The notes: generated by a model not told the origin, from the sequence alone. A stretch of 12,795 bases of DNA from Synechococcales cyanobacterium 340R_concoct_173_sub (GCA_025354065.1 JANXNM010000256.1:1-12795), one strand, 5' to 3'. Numbered from the stretch's first letter, positions 1 through 7,111 are shown. Program-made: numbers and translations.

Positions 1-33
1 GTGCCCTATGATGAGGGCGTGGAAATGAGATAG
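1..33 (+). CDS. Possible C-terminal end of an upstream gene (partial)
   Basis: The window opens in a reading frame with no stop until TAG at 31-33, giving a tail of ten residues (VPYDEGVEMR). plsY has its own strong ribosome binding site a few bases later, so an upstream gene ending here is plausible. Ten codons carry almost no information and the other two frames also stop early, so this is a weak call and no function can be assigned. Confidence 0.22.
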   Translation: MPYDEGVEMR

Positions 34-42
34 GCAGACTTG

Positions 43-48
43 AGGAGG
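43..48 (+). promoter_or_regulatory. Strong Shine-Dalgarno site of plsY
   Basis: A full AGGAGG lies seven bases before the ATG at 56. It is the best ribosome binding site in the window, where most genes have weak or no such site, and it decides the plsY start over the internal Met codons at residues 10 and 15. Confidence 0.8.
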
Positions 49-55
49 AAATAAG

Positions 56-826
56 ATGACTGGGACGACGATCGCATGGTTGATGATTGCCGCGACAATG
101 GTGGTGGCCTATCTGTTGGGATCCTTTCCGACAGGCTACCTTGTTGCAAAATCTAAAGGAATTGACATTCGCCAAGTTGGGTCAGGCTCGATCGGTGCAA
201 CTAATATTCTCCGCACCCTCGGCAAAAAGGCCGGAATTGCCGTCATGTTGTTAGACATTCTGAAGGGTGTGCTGGCCGTATATGCCGTGTATTGGCTCTA
301 CATATCGTTCTTTGGTGAAACCATTTGTCGCTTAGATGAGGGCACCCGGACCGCGATCGCAGATATCGCTAATGCCGCACGAACCGGAGATAACAGCTCC
401 ATCGCGACCTTCGGTAATCCTCAAGCAACCTTCTGCCTTGATATAGCGCTCTATCAGCCTTGGATTGCCGTTGGTGCGGCTATTTCCGCGATTTTGGGCC
501 ACAGCAAATCCGTCTGGCTTGGGTTTAAAGGTGGCAAATCCGTGGCAACCAGCTTAGGGGTGCTGTTGGCGCTGAACCCGATCGTTGGCTTGGGAACCTT
601 AATTGTTTTTGCTCTGACGGCAGCGATTACTAAAATTGTTTCCATTAGCTCAATTCTGGGGGCGATCGCTACCATGATTTTAATGGTGCTACTACGGCAG
701 CCCGTGGCTTATCAGCTTCTTGCTCTCGTGGGTGGAACCTACGTTATTTGGTTGCACCGGGCGAACATTGCGCGATTGCATAATGGCACCGAACCTAAAA
801 TTGGTAAAAAAATCAATCCGTCTTAA
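56..826 (+). CDS. plsY: Glycerol-3-phosphate acyltransferase PlsY
   Basis: Integral membrane enzyme that transfers an acyl group from acyl-phosphate to glycerol-3-phosphate, making lysophosphatidic acid, the first step of membrane glycerolipid synthesis. Family motifs are visible in order: GSFPTGYLV (residues 22-30), VGSGSIGATN (41-50, the glycine-rich signature), the GH...FKGGKSVAT block (148-165, likely glycerol-3-phosphate and phosphate binding) and NGTEPKIG near the C-terminus. Several hydrophobic segments fit a polytopic membrane protein. At 256 residues it is longer than the roughly 190-215 usual in bacteria. The excess is a loop at about residues 85-135 between hydrophobic segments. 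The canonical GHxFP is GHSKS here, which I recall as typical of cyanobacterial PlsY. The ATG start is fixed by AGGAGG at 43-48. The next gene is 153 nt downstream, so plsY may end its transcript. Confidence 0.93.
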   Translation: MTGTTIAWLMIAATMVVAYLLGSFPTGYLVAKSKGIDIRQVGSGSIGATNILRTLGKKAGIAVMLLDILKGVLAVYAVYWLYISFFGETICRLDEGTRTAIADIANAARTGDNSSIATFGNPQATFCLDIALYQPWIAVGAAISAILGHSKSVWLGFKGGKSVATSLGVLLALNPIVGLGTLIVFALTAAITKIVSISSILGAIATMILMVLLRQPVAYQLLALVGGTYVIWLHRANIARLHNGTEPKIGKKINPS

Positions 827-877
827 TCTTCTTAATCTATTGCCTGCACATCGCCTATCGTTGACAAATTTAAAGAA

Positions 878-912
878 GACGATCGTTAATTGAACTCATC
901 GGGGCGATCGTC
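878..912 (+). repeat. Inverted repeat between plsY and the next gene
   Basis: GACGATCG (878-885) and CGATCGTC (905-912) are perfect 8-base arms around a 19-base spacer. No T-run follows, so it does not look like an intrinsic terminator. Each arm contains the self-complementary CGATCG common throughout this genome, so the symmetry may be partly accidental. It sits just upstream of a TATACT -10-like hexamer. Confidence 0.35.
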
Positions 913-918
913 CTCCCG

Positions 919-924
919 TATACT
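919..924 (+). promoter_or_regulatory. Possible -10 element for the Pta-N/DRTGG gene
   Basis: TATACT is a good match to the bacterial -10 hexamer and lies 55 nt before the GTG start at 980. No well-spaced -35 is seen: TTGAAC at 890-895 is 23 bases away, which is too far. A TTGACA at 861-866 instead faces TTAATT at 886-891 with a long 19-base spacer. A promoter in this gap is likely, but its exact position is uncertain. Confidence 0.35.
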
Positions 925-979
925 GAGTTAATACCCATGGTTATGGGGGAATGAAACATCAATTTCGGGAGCGATACTC

Positions 980-2053
980 GTGGCAAAGCCCGCAAAATAT
1001 CTAGTCATTGGATCATTGGAAGCCTACAGTGGCAAATCTGCCGCCATTATTGGTGTCACTGATCAGCTTGCTCGGAAGGGGCTGGATATTGGTTACGGTA
1101 AGCCTATCAGCGGAGATAGCAGTGACCCCGACACTCAAGATAAGGATGTCTCATTCTTAGCCAAGACCCTCAGCCTGCCCGCCGATCGGATTTTGCCGAC
1201 CGTTCTACAATTAGATGGCGGCGAAACCATTCGTAAGCGCATTCGTCAGGTTGACACGATAGATTACCTCGCCCAACTCCAGCACGGCGCGGCCCAACAA
1301 TTCGGTGACCTGATTATCCTTGAAGGCGCAGGCACGTTGGAAGATGGACGATTGTTCGGGTTGTCCATTATGGAAATGGCGGATGCGATCGATGCCTCGG
1401 TGCTATTGGTGGCGCGCTACCATTCGATACAGGTGTTGGATGGACTATTGGCGGCTAAGCTTCGATTGGGCAATAGGCTCTTAGGCGTAATTCTTAATGA
1501 TGTCAATGCGTCACAACTTGCCTCGATTCAAGATGAAGTCAAACCCTTCCTAGAATCTAAAGGGATTCAAGTATTCGGGGTTTTGCCTAGCAGCACTCTT
1601 CTGCGCAGTGTCACCGTTGCTGAACTTGCCCAACAGCTTAAAGCCGATGTGTTATGTCGGACCGACCGATTAGATCTATTGGTCGAAAGCTTGGTGATCG
1701 GGGCGATGAATGTTAGTTCTGCGTTACGTTATTTCCGTAAGCGTCACAACAAAGCGGTTGTTACGGGCGGTGATCGTGAAGATCTCCAACTGGCTGCCCT
1801 CGAAACCTCGACCCAATGTTTGATTCTGACGGGGCACTTGGCTCCCACCGATCGGATTTTGCGTCGTGCCGAAGAAATGGAAGTCCCGATTCTGTCCGTC
1901 GATCTCGACACCTTAACCACTGTTGAAATTGTCGAACACTCGTTCAATCAAGTTCGCCTACATGAACCCGTCAAAGTTCACTGTGTCCGCGAAATGTATG
2001 CGGCCCATCTAGATTGCGATCGGCTTCTCACGGCCCTAAATCTCACCGCCTAA
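980..2053 (+). CDS. Phosphotransacetylase-family protein: BioD-like P-loop domain plus DRTGG domain
   Basis: The N-terminal half (about residues 5-215) resembles the dethiobiotin-synthetase/Pta-N P-loop fold, with a Walker A-like GSLEAYSGKS at 11-20 and an ILEGAG segment after the switch region. The C-terminal half (about 215-330) looks like a DRTGG domain, with the signature as VTGGDREDLQLAAL. At 357 residues there is no room for the acetyl/butyryl-phosphate transferase domain that makes full-length Pta enzymatically active. It is therefore Pta-related but probably not a phosphotransacetylase; a nucleotide-responsive regulatory role is inference. The start is GTG, supported by GGGAG at 967-971 with an 8-base spacer. 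The peroxiredoxin gene follows after only 24 nt, suggesting co-transcription. Confidence 0.82.
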   Translation: MAKPAKYLVIGSLEAYSGKSAAIIGVTDQLARKGLDIGYGKPISGDSSDPDTQDKDVSFLAKTLSLPADRILPTVLQLDGGETIRKRIRQVDTIDYLAQLQHGAAQQFGDLIILEGAGTLEDGRLFGLSIMEMADAIDASVLLVARYHSIQVLDGLLAAKLRLGNRLLGVILNDVNASQLASIQDEVKPFLESKGIQVFGVLPSSTLLRSVTVAELAQQLKADVLCRTDRLDLLVESLVIGAMNVSSALRYFRKRHNKAVVTGGDREDLQLAALETSTQCLILTGHLAPTDRILRRAEEMEVPILSVDLDTLTTVEIVEHSFNQVRLHEPVKVHCVREMYAAHLDCDRLLTALNLTA

Positions 2054-2077
2054 ATTCGTAAATTCCTAAAAATCCCT

Positions 2078-2536
2078 ATGATCTTGACGATCGGTAGTCC
2101 CGCCCCACTGTTCACACTGCCCGATTCAAATGGCAATCCTATTTCATTAGAATCGCTTCAGGGAAAATGGGTTGTTTTGTACTTTTATCCTCGCGACAAC
2201 ACTCCCGGCTGTATCAAAGAAGCAGTCGGGTTCCGAGATTTACAAGCTGAGTTCACCGCCAAAAATGCTGTCATCTATGGCGTTAGTACAGATAATGCTG
2301 CATCCCATAATAAGTTCATCACTAAACTTAGCCTACCGTTTCAGCTTTTAATTGATGAAGGCGGTGAAATGTCCGTTGGCTATGAAAGTTATGGACTTAA
2401 GAAATTTATGGGCAAGGAATTTATGGGTATTATCCGCAATACCGTACTGATTGCGCCTGATGGAACCATTTCTAAGTTCTATAAAAAAGTTAAACCCGAA
2501 CTGCATCCTGCCCTTGTTTTGCAAGATATTCCTTAA
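2078..2536 (+). CDS. Peroxiredoxin of the PrxQ/Bcp type, single cysteine
   Basis: Thiol peroxidase that reduces hydrogen peroxide and alkyl hydroperoxides, likely soluble. The peroxidatic motif PxxxTxxC is present as PRDNTPGC with Cys45, and the supporting Arg is likely Arg120 in IIRNT. The length of 152 residues is normal for the family. Bcp/PrxQ proteins often have a resolving Cys five residues after the peroxidatic one; here that position is Val50, and Cys45 is the only cysteine in the protein. It must therefore act as a 1-Cys enzyme resolved by an outside thiol. The residue after the catalytic Cys is Ile where Thr is common. No clear Shine-Dalgarno precedes the ATG. It sits between the Pta-N/DRTGG and Nudix genes with gaps of 24 and 30 nt, so an operon is likely. 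Confidence 0.92.
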   Translation: MILTIGSPAPLFTLPDSNGNPISLESLQGKWVVLYFYPRDNTPGCIKEAVGFRDLQAEFTAKNAVIYGVSTDNAASHNKFITKLSLPFQLLIDEGGEMSVGYESYGLKKFMGKEFMGIIRNTVLIAPDGTISKFYKKVKPELHPALVLQDIP

Positions 2537-2566
2537 GCTAGAGAGAAATACCTTCTCCTCCTACCC

Positions 2567-3022
2567 ATGAAACGAGTTTTGCACTTTCTAAAAAATGCGA
2601 TGGGTGTTATTTTCCGACATCCCGTTACTGGAACTAGCATCATCGCAAAACTCCCCGATGGGCGCATCGCTATGTTGCGCCGCCGGGACAATGGGTTGTG
2701 GAGTTTACCGGGTGGAATTGTGGATTGGGGTGAGGATCTGCCGACTGTCGTAAAACGCGAGTTAATGGAAGAGACAGGCTTGGAGGTGACGAAGATTTCT
2801 CGGTTGGTGGGCGTGTATTCGGACTTCGATCGGGATCCTCGAATGCACTCGATTTGTGTGGTAGTCGAAGTCGAGGCCACAGGTTTGATGAAGGTCAGCG
2901 ATCCGTTAGAAGTGATGGAGGTGAAAGCGTTTTATCCAGGGGCGATGCCGTTGGGGAATCTTTCCCATGATCACGATCGGCAATTGTGCGATTATTTCAA
3001 TGGTTTAACGACTTTGGCATGA
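2567..3022 (+). CDS. Nudix hydrolase
   Basis: Metal-dependent hydrolase of nucleoside-diphosphate-linked substrates. The Nudix box is complete: Gly50, Glu56, then RELMEETGL at 64-72, fitting G-x5-E-x7-REUxEExGU, where the glutamates bind the divalent metal. At 151 residues it is a single-domain protein. The N-terminal stretch FRHPVTGTSIIAKLPDGRIAMLRRRDNGLW leads directly into the first strands of the Nudix fold. The substrate cannot be told from the sequence. The ATG lacks a good Shine-Dalgarno; the region before it is C/T-rich. A second Met at residue 12 is an alternative start, but the residues before it look conserved with cyanobacterial homologues as I recall them. It follows the peroxiredoxin by 30 nt and precedes tatC by 53 nt. 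Confidence 0.93.
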   Translation: MKRVLHFLKNAMGVIFRHPVTGTSIIAKLPDGRIAMLRRRDNGLWSLPGGIVDWGEDLPTVVKRELMEETGLEVTKISRLVGVYSDFDRDPRMHSICVVVEVEATGLMKVSDPLEVMEVKAFYPGAMPLGNLSHDHDRQLCDYFNGLTTLA

Positions 3023-3075
3023 CGGTTATCTCAAGGTGTAGCTTAAAATAACTCTAGTATCAGGATTGACTAGAC

Positions 3076-3912
3076 ATGACTGCGCCCTCCAATCTGGAAT
3101 CAAATATTGATGACGCAACGATCGCCGATCGCAATGCGGCAATTATGGCACTCGATAATGACTCGAATCTGACGCAAGATTCCATGTTTGATGATGATTC
3201 GGACGATGATTCAGACGATCTGGAAATGTCGGTGTTTGATCATTTGGAAGAATTACGTCAACGGATTTTTTATTCGTTGGGTGCCGTAGTTATTTGTATT
3301 GCGGGTTGCTTCACTCAGGTAAAACCGATTGTCAAACTTTTGGAAGTTCCTGCGCAAGGCGTTAAATTTTTGCAACTGTCACCGGGCGAATTCTTTTTTG
3401 TCTCTATTAAAACAGCAGGCTATGCTGGCTTGACGCTTTCGGCCCCGTTTATTCTTTATCAAATTGTGGCCTATGTCACCCCCGGACTGACTCGAAAAGA
3501 AAAACGGTTTATTGCTCCGGTGATGTTTGGGTCGAGCTTTTTGTTTTTAGCTGGATTGGCGTTTTCATACTTTGCATTAATTCCTGCTGCCTTGAATTTC
3601 TTTGTTTCCTACGGCGAAGATGTGGTGGAGCAGGCTTGGTCAATTGATAAGTATTTTGAATTTGTTTTGTTGTTAATGTTTAGTACGGGGTTGGCGTTTC
3701 AGATTCCGATCGTTCAGGCGCTGTTGGGATTTTTGGGTGTGGTGTCCTCGAAACAAATGTTGTCGGCTTGGCGTTATGTTTTAGTCGGTGCGGCAGTGTT
3801 GGGTGCGGTGATTACGCCGTCTACGGATCCATTGACCCAGAGTTTGTTGGGTGGAGCGGTGTTGGCGCTATATATGGGCGGTGTAGTTTTGGTTAAGTTG
3901 CTTGGCAAATAA
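3076..3912 (+). CDS. tatC: Twin-arginine translocase subunit TatC
   Basis: Core membrane subunit of the Tat pathway, which exports folded proteins carrying twin-arginine signals across the plasma or thylakoid membrane. It binds the signal peptide with TatB-like partners. The conserved [11 protein letters not shown] at 54-64 opens the TatC fold, [12 protein letters not shown] (101-112) is the conserved periplasmic segment, and [11 protein letters not shown] (135-145) the next signature. Hydrophobic segments at about 66-80, 113-135, 149-178, 196-217, 234-246 and 255-275 agree with six membrane passes. The first 50 residues are an extension rich in Asp and Ser (37-49 is almost all acidic). A weak AGGA at 3062-3065 supports the ATG used; starts at Met23, Met37 or Met51 would shorten or remove the extension. 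No tatA or tatB gene is in the window. Confidence 0.95.
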   Translation: MTAPSNLESNIDDATIADRNAAIMALDNDSNLTQDSMFDDDSDDDSDDLEMSVFDHLEELRQRIFYSLGAVVICIAGCFTQVKPIVKLLEVPAQGVKFLQLSPGEFFFVSIKTAGYAGLTLSAPFILYQIVAYVTPGLTRKEKRFIAPVMFGSSFLFLAGLAFSYFALIPAALNFFVSYGEDVVEQAWSIDKYFEFVLLLMFSTGLAFQIPIVQALLGFLGVVSSKQMLSAWRYVLVGAAVLGAVITPSTDPLTQSLLGGAVLALYMGGVVLVKLLGK

Positions 3913-3951
3913 TTCGTTCATCTGTCCTTTTTCATTGTCTGTCTAGGATGC

Positions 3952-3979
3952 TTGAACTTAGGTTATTGTTTGTTAAATA
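3952..3979 (+). promoter_or_regulatory. Possible promoter for the DUF2237 gene
   Basis: TTGAAC at 3952-3957 and TTAAAT at 3973-3978 are separated by 15 bases (16 if TAAATA is read). Each hexamer matches four of six consensus bases. The 83-nt gap after tatC leaves space for a separate promoter, but this is a weak pattern match. Confidence 0.25.
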
Positions 3980-3995
3980 AGATGAAGGTGAATTT

Positions 3996-4379
3996 ATGAT
4001 TAGTGAGATTAGTTCACGTCCAAAGAACGTTCTGGGAACTGAGTTACGGTGTTGCTGTACTGCTCCTGTGACTGGGTTTTATCGAGATGGTTTTTGTCAA
4101 ACGGGTCCGATGGATCATGGCAGTCATACGGTTTGTGCGCAGGTGACATCTGAATTTTTGGCCTTTTCAAAATCTCGCGGCAATGACTTGTCTACGGCGA
4201 TTCCGGCCTATCAGTTTCCAGGGTTAAAGGCGGGCGATCGCTGGTGTCTTTGTGTTTCGAGATGGCAAGAAGCATTTTTAGCGGGAGTTGCGCCCTTGGT
4301 GATGCTAGAAGCTTGTCATGAGAAGGCTTTGGAAGTTGTGAATTTGGATGATTTGAAAGGATTTGCGATCGATAGTTGA
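3996..4379 (+). CDS. DUF2237 family protein, cysteine-rich
   Basis: A 127-residue protein of a conserved family with no established function. Recognisable family blocks are NVLGTELRCCCTAPVTGFYR (11-30), DGFCQTGP (31-38), HTVCAQVTSEFLAFSKSRGNDLS (from 44) and FPGLKAGDRWCLC (74-86). It has eight cysteines (19, 20, 21, 34, 47, 84, 86, 107), several paired or as CxC. This suggests metal binding or redox chemistry, but that is inference. No signal peptide or membrane segment is seen, so it is likely cytoplasmic. AAGGTG at 3985-3990, five bases before the ATG, is a good ribosome binding site. It lies 83 nt after tatC and converges on the Rpn nuclease gene across a 63-nt gap in which I see no clear terminator hairpin. 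Confidence 0.88.
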   Translation: MISEISSRPKNVLGTELRCCCTAPVTGFYRDGFCQTGPMDHGSHTVCAQVTSEFLAFSKSRGNDLSTAIPAYQFPGLKAGDRWCLCVSRWQEAFLAGVAPLVMLEACHEKALEVVNLDDLKGFAIDS

Positions 4380-4442
4380 GATTTTTGAGATGGACGTTAG
4401 GATTCACACTTACCAAATCAAGTATTGAGAGTTAATTGGACC

Positions 4443-5390
4443 TTAGCTGTACGATCGCCCATCTTCATTGCTATCCAGCCAATCTCTCAAATCATCTAAA
4501 TTATTAAAATCCAACAAAGTCTCAGCTAAAATTCTGATCTCGGCGATCGGTAGTACTTGAATGCGATCAGTGAAATTATCAGGCAGAATTCCAACACAGC
4601 GGGTCAATTGGCGGAGAATGAGCGATCGTTGTCCTTCTTCTCGTCCTTCTTTTCGTCCTTCTTCTCGTCCTTCTTCTCTAGAGGTGTCCACAACATTATT
4701 CATATCACGGTAGTACTTAAGACTATTTTGGTAGCCATCTTGTTCAACGCGTGAAAAATTAGCAATCTCTGCGACTTCAAATAGTTGGCTAAAAATACTG
4801 TCTTGGAGCAGATCAGGCCGATCGGTTAATTCCGCTAAATGTTTAAGAAGAAAAAGCCACTTATCGCGATGACTTTCTAACTCATTGACAGATTTAGTGA
4901 ATTTAGGCAATTCAATATAAATAAATTTGAGTTTTTCATAAAACACGTCGCAATGTTGATTTTTAAGTTCAACAACATGAACAATAGTCTCGTCATGCTT
5001 GTGATCATCAAAGACAAAATCTAAAATGCCCACGGTATAAACTGGACTTAGTTTAAAATTCCACTCACCTTTAAGCGCCTGTTCCTGAATCGGAAAGGTT
5101 GAATAATAAACGCTTCGGTCCTTGAAAAAATTCTGCTTTGCTTTCTGGATTTCTACAATGAACCGTTCACCATTTTGCGCTTGACAGTAAATATCAAAAA
5201 TTGCTTTACGGTCAATTGGGGTGCTTCCTAAATTCTCATTATTTTTGAACGAGAGATCTTTGATTTGATGGTGAGGGGGGAGAAGTGTGTTGAGAAAATC
5301 GATCAACAAGTCTTTGTTTGGCTCAGTCCCGAAGACACGTTTAAAGCCAAAATCTGTGAGTAGACTGATGTATTTATCTTGGAGGTACAT
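4443..5390 (-). CDS. Rpn-family / PD-(D/E)XK transposase-fold nuclease with DUF4351-like tail
   Basis: The N-terminal part (about 1-235) matches the PD-(D/E)XK nuclease family annotated as putative transposase or Rpn recombination-promoting nuclease. LTDFGFKRVFG at 11-21 is the family opening. Asp66 in FDIY and Glu80-x-Gln82 in VEIQ are the likely metal-binding active site, with Gln in the usual Lys position as in much of this family. A charged four-residue repeat (REEG) follows at 238-254. The C-terminus (about 256-306, ending DLRDWL) resembles the DUF4351 domain seen on cyanobacterial members. Length is 315 residues and the frame is intact. Such genes are often multicopy. No terminal inverted repeats flank it, so it is not itself an insertion sequence. 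The ATG has no Shine-Dalgarno; the 10-bp palindrome CGATCGATCG lies directly before it. Biological role is unknown, with DNA cleavage inferred from the family. Confidence 0.85.
   Translation of the reverse strand: MYLQDKYISLLTDFGFKRVFGTEPNKDLLIDFLNTLLPPHHQIKDLSFKNNENLGSTPIDRKAIFDIYCQAQNGERFIVEIQKAKQNFFKDRSVYYSTFPIQEQALKGEWNFKLSPVYTVGILDFVFDDHKHDETIVHVVELKNQHCDVFYEKLKFIYIELPKFTKSVNELESHRDKWLFLLKHLAELTDRPDLLQDSIFSQLFEVAEIANFSRVEQDGYQNSLKYYRDMNNVVDTSREEGREEGRKEGREEGQRSLILRQLTRCVGILPDNFTDRIQVLPIAEIRILAETLLDFNNLDDLRDWLDSNEDGRSYS
4631..4678 (-). repeat. Four tandem 12-bp units inside the Rpn nuclease gene
   Basis: On the + strand the unit GTCCTTCTTCTC occurs four times head to tail, with one base change in the second unit. 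On the coding strand it specifies Arg-Glu-Glu-Gly repeats (one Lys variant), a highly charged linker between the nuclease domain and the DUF4351-like tail. Because the unit is a multiple of three, copy-number change would alter linker length without shifting the frame. Confidence 0.9.
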
Positions 5391-5419
5391 GGCGATCGAT
5401 CGATAAATGCTTAGTCTTT

Positions 5420-5425
5420 ACTATA
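5420..5425 (-). promoter_or_regulatory. Possible -10 element for the Rpn nuclease gene
   Basis: Read on the - strand this is TATAGT, 30 nt before the start codon. It lies in the 80-nt gap after cobA-hemD. No matching -35 is seen at the usual distance, so support is weak. Confidence 0.22.
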
Positions 5426-5470
5426 GAACATGCTACTTCTAGCTGCCATTTGAGATATTCATCACCAATA

Positions 5471-7081
5471 TTAGGATTGAACCGATTGCACAATTCCATC
5501 AACCAATCCTTCTAAGGTATATTCCGTCGCCTCCACATCCACGCGCCCAAATAATTCTTGGCAAGTTTTTGACGTTTGGGGACCGATCGACGCAATACAA
5601 ATATTCTTTAAAATCGCATTCAAATCTGGCCCGATCGCCGATTGAACCAATTGATAAAAATGCTGCACTGTTTTGGAGCTAGCAAAGGTGACGATCGTAA
5701 TCTGATCTGATTTTAAAGCGGCGATCGCTTTTGGGTCTGCCGTTGCAGGACAGCTAGATTGATAAGCGGCAACTTCATTCACTATTGCTCCGGCAGCAAG
5801 AAATGATTTGACTAATACGTCCCGTCCACCCGATTCGACGCGGGGAAAGAGAAGTTTTAAGCCTACGATCGAAGTTGGGAAATGGTCAATCAATGAATCT
5901 GCGACAAACTCAGGCGGCGTAAAGTCTGGCGTGAATCCGCGTGCTTTTAGAAATTTAGCGGTTTTCTTACCAACGACTGCAATTTTACAGTTTGCCAATG
6001 TTCGTAAGTCCTGGCCTTGTAAAATGAATCTGTTGAAGAAATAATCCACTGCATTAGCTGACGTTAAAACTAACCAATCATAAGCTTGAATCTCTGCGAT
6101 CGCCTGATCTAATTCACCCCAATCTGACGGCGGAAAAATTTCTAAGGTTGGCATTTCGACTATTTTTGCTCCCTGTTCAATTAACAAGTTTGAAAATGTA
6201 GTAGATTGCTCCGTCGATCGGGTCACAAGAACAGTATGAGCGCTCAAAGGTTTAGTAATTAATAATGTTGAATTATCACTTAAATACAGGTCAGAAGAAT
6301 CCAAGTTTGATGTTGCATTAGACAACAGGTCTGAGGAATCTTTTACTGTATTCAAGGGCAACAAAAACTCACGTAACCGCACAACTTCGCCGATGACAAT
6401 AATGCAGGGTGACAATGATTCCCCTTTTGTAATCTGTATAATGCTTCCCAACATTCCCACCCAAACCCTCTGTTCTGGCTGACCCGCCCATCGAATAATC
6501 GCGATCGCTGTCTCTGTCGATCGGCCTTGATGTACCAATGCACTAACAATTTGAGGTAACGATCGTGCGCCCATTAAAATGACTAATGTATCCAAGGATG
6601 CGAATATTGCCCAATCAATCGTGTCTGGTTCATGGGCACTCAACACCGTGAAACTTCGACTTAATACAGCATCTGTTAAAGGAATACTTGCAAACAATGG
6701 AGCGGCTATTGCGGATGAAATTCCTGGAATTACTTCATAGTTAATGCCTGCATCTCTTAGCGCTTGAATTTCAGAGGTTGTCCGCCCAAAGATAAATGGA
6801 TCGCCTGTTTTCAGCCGGATTACGCAAGCTTTACCAACACAAGCATTAACTAGAATCCGATCGATTTCTGGCTGTTTAAGACTAGGTTGGCCACCCCGTT
6901 TTCCAACATTAATCCGATCGCAACCTAACGGCAATAAATCCAATAGATCTTGGTCTATTAATGCGTCAAAAACAACGACATCTGCGCGCTTGAGCAATTC
7001 ATAGCCCTTAACTGTCAAGTAATCAACAGTTCCACAGCCGCAACCCAGGAGATAGACAATAGACTCGATACCCTTTTCCAT
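5471..7081 (-). CDS. CobA-HemD fusion: uroporphyrinogen-III methyltransferase-like domain plus uroporphyrinogen-III synthase
   Basis: The N-terminal domain (1-240) has the tetrapyrrole methylase fold of SUMT, which uses SAM to methylate uroporphyrinogen III towards sirohaem and cobalamin. Recognisable blocks are VGKRGG (59-64), RLKTGDPFIFGR (89-100), IPGISSAIAAP (118-128) and PLTD (134-137). The C-terminal domain (about 280-536) resembles HemD, which cyclises hydroxymethylbilane to uroporphyrinogen III, the precursor of haem, chlorophyll and bilins; key stretches are VLVTRSTEQ, WLVLTSANAVDYFF, PEFVADSLIDHFP, FPRVESGGRDVL and EVAAYQS. A linker of about 40 residues rich in Ser and Asp joins them. 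The SAM loop, normally GAGPGD, is GCGCGT at 13-18, GGDP is TGDP, and the usual PLTHR is PLTDA, so methylase activity is doubtful while HemD looks intact. AGGA at 7087-7090 supports the start. Confidence 0.85.
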   Translation of the reverse strand: MEKGIESIVYLLGCGCGTVDYLTVKGYELLKRADVVVFDALIDQDLLDLLPLGCDRINVGKRGGQPSLKQPEIDRILVNACVGKACVIRLKTGDPFIFGRTTSEIQALRDAGINYEVIPGISSAIAAPLFASIPLTDAVLSRSFTVLSAHEPDTIDWAIFASLDTLVILMGARSLPQIVSALVHQGRSTETAIAIIRWAGQPEQRVWVGMLGSIIQITKGESLSPCIIVIGEVVRLREFLLPLNTVKDSSDLLSNATSNLDSSDLYLSDNSTLLITKPLSAHTVLVTRSTEQSTTFSNLLIEQGAKIVEMPTLEIFPPSDWGELDQAIAEIQAYDWLVLTSANAVDYFFNRFILQGQDLRTLANCKIAVVGKKTAKFLKARGFTPDFTPPEFVADSLIDHFPTSIVGLKLLFPRVESGGRDVLVKSFLAAGAIVNEVAAYQSSCPATADPKAIAALKSDQITIVTFASSKTVQHFYQLVQSAIGPDLNAILKNICIASIGPQTSKTCQELFGRVDVEATEYTLEGLVDGIVQSVQS

Positions 7082-7111
7082 TTCAGTCCTAGGATGCTAG
7101 CCAATATGTTG

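Noticed and set aside
2533..2880. 115-codon open frame on the - strand over the Nudix gene
   Set aside because: It is antisense to a gene with a complete Nudix box and has a low-complexity Ser/Thr/Arg composition typical of shadow frames.
4380..4442. Bidirectional terminator between the convergent DUF2237 and Rpn genes
   Set aside because: No inverted repeat longer than four pairs with a T-run on either side could be found.
4631..4678. CRISPR array or microsatellite of regulatory type
   Set aside because: Units are only 12 bp without spacers and encode a regular in-frame peptide repeat, so it is a coding tandem repeat.
4443..5390. Complete insertion sequence around the Rpn/transposase-fold gene
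   Set aside because: I see no terminal inverted repeats or flanking target duplications, and the protein belongs to a family not needing them.
5393..5402. CGATCGATCG palindrome before the Rpn nuclease start as an operator
   Set aside because: It is built from the CGATCG hexamer that is abundant across the whole window, so symmetry alone is not evidence of a binding site.
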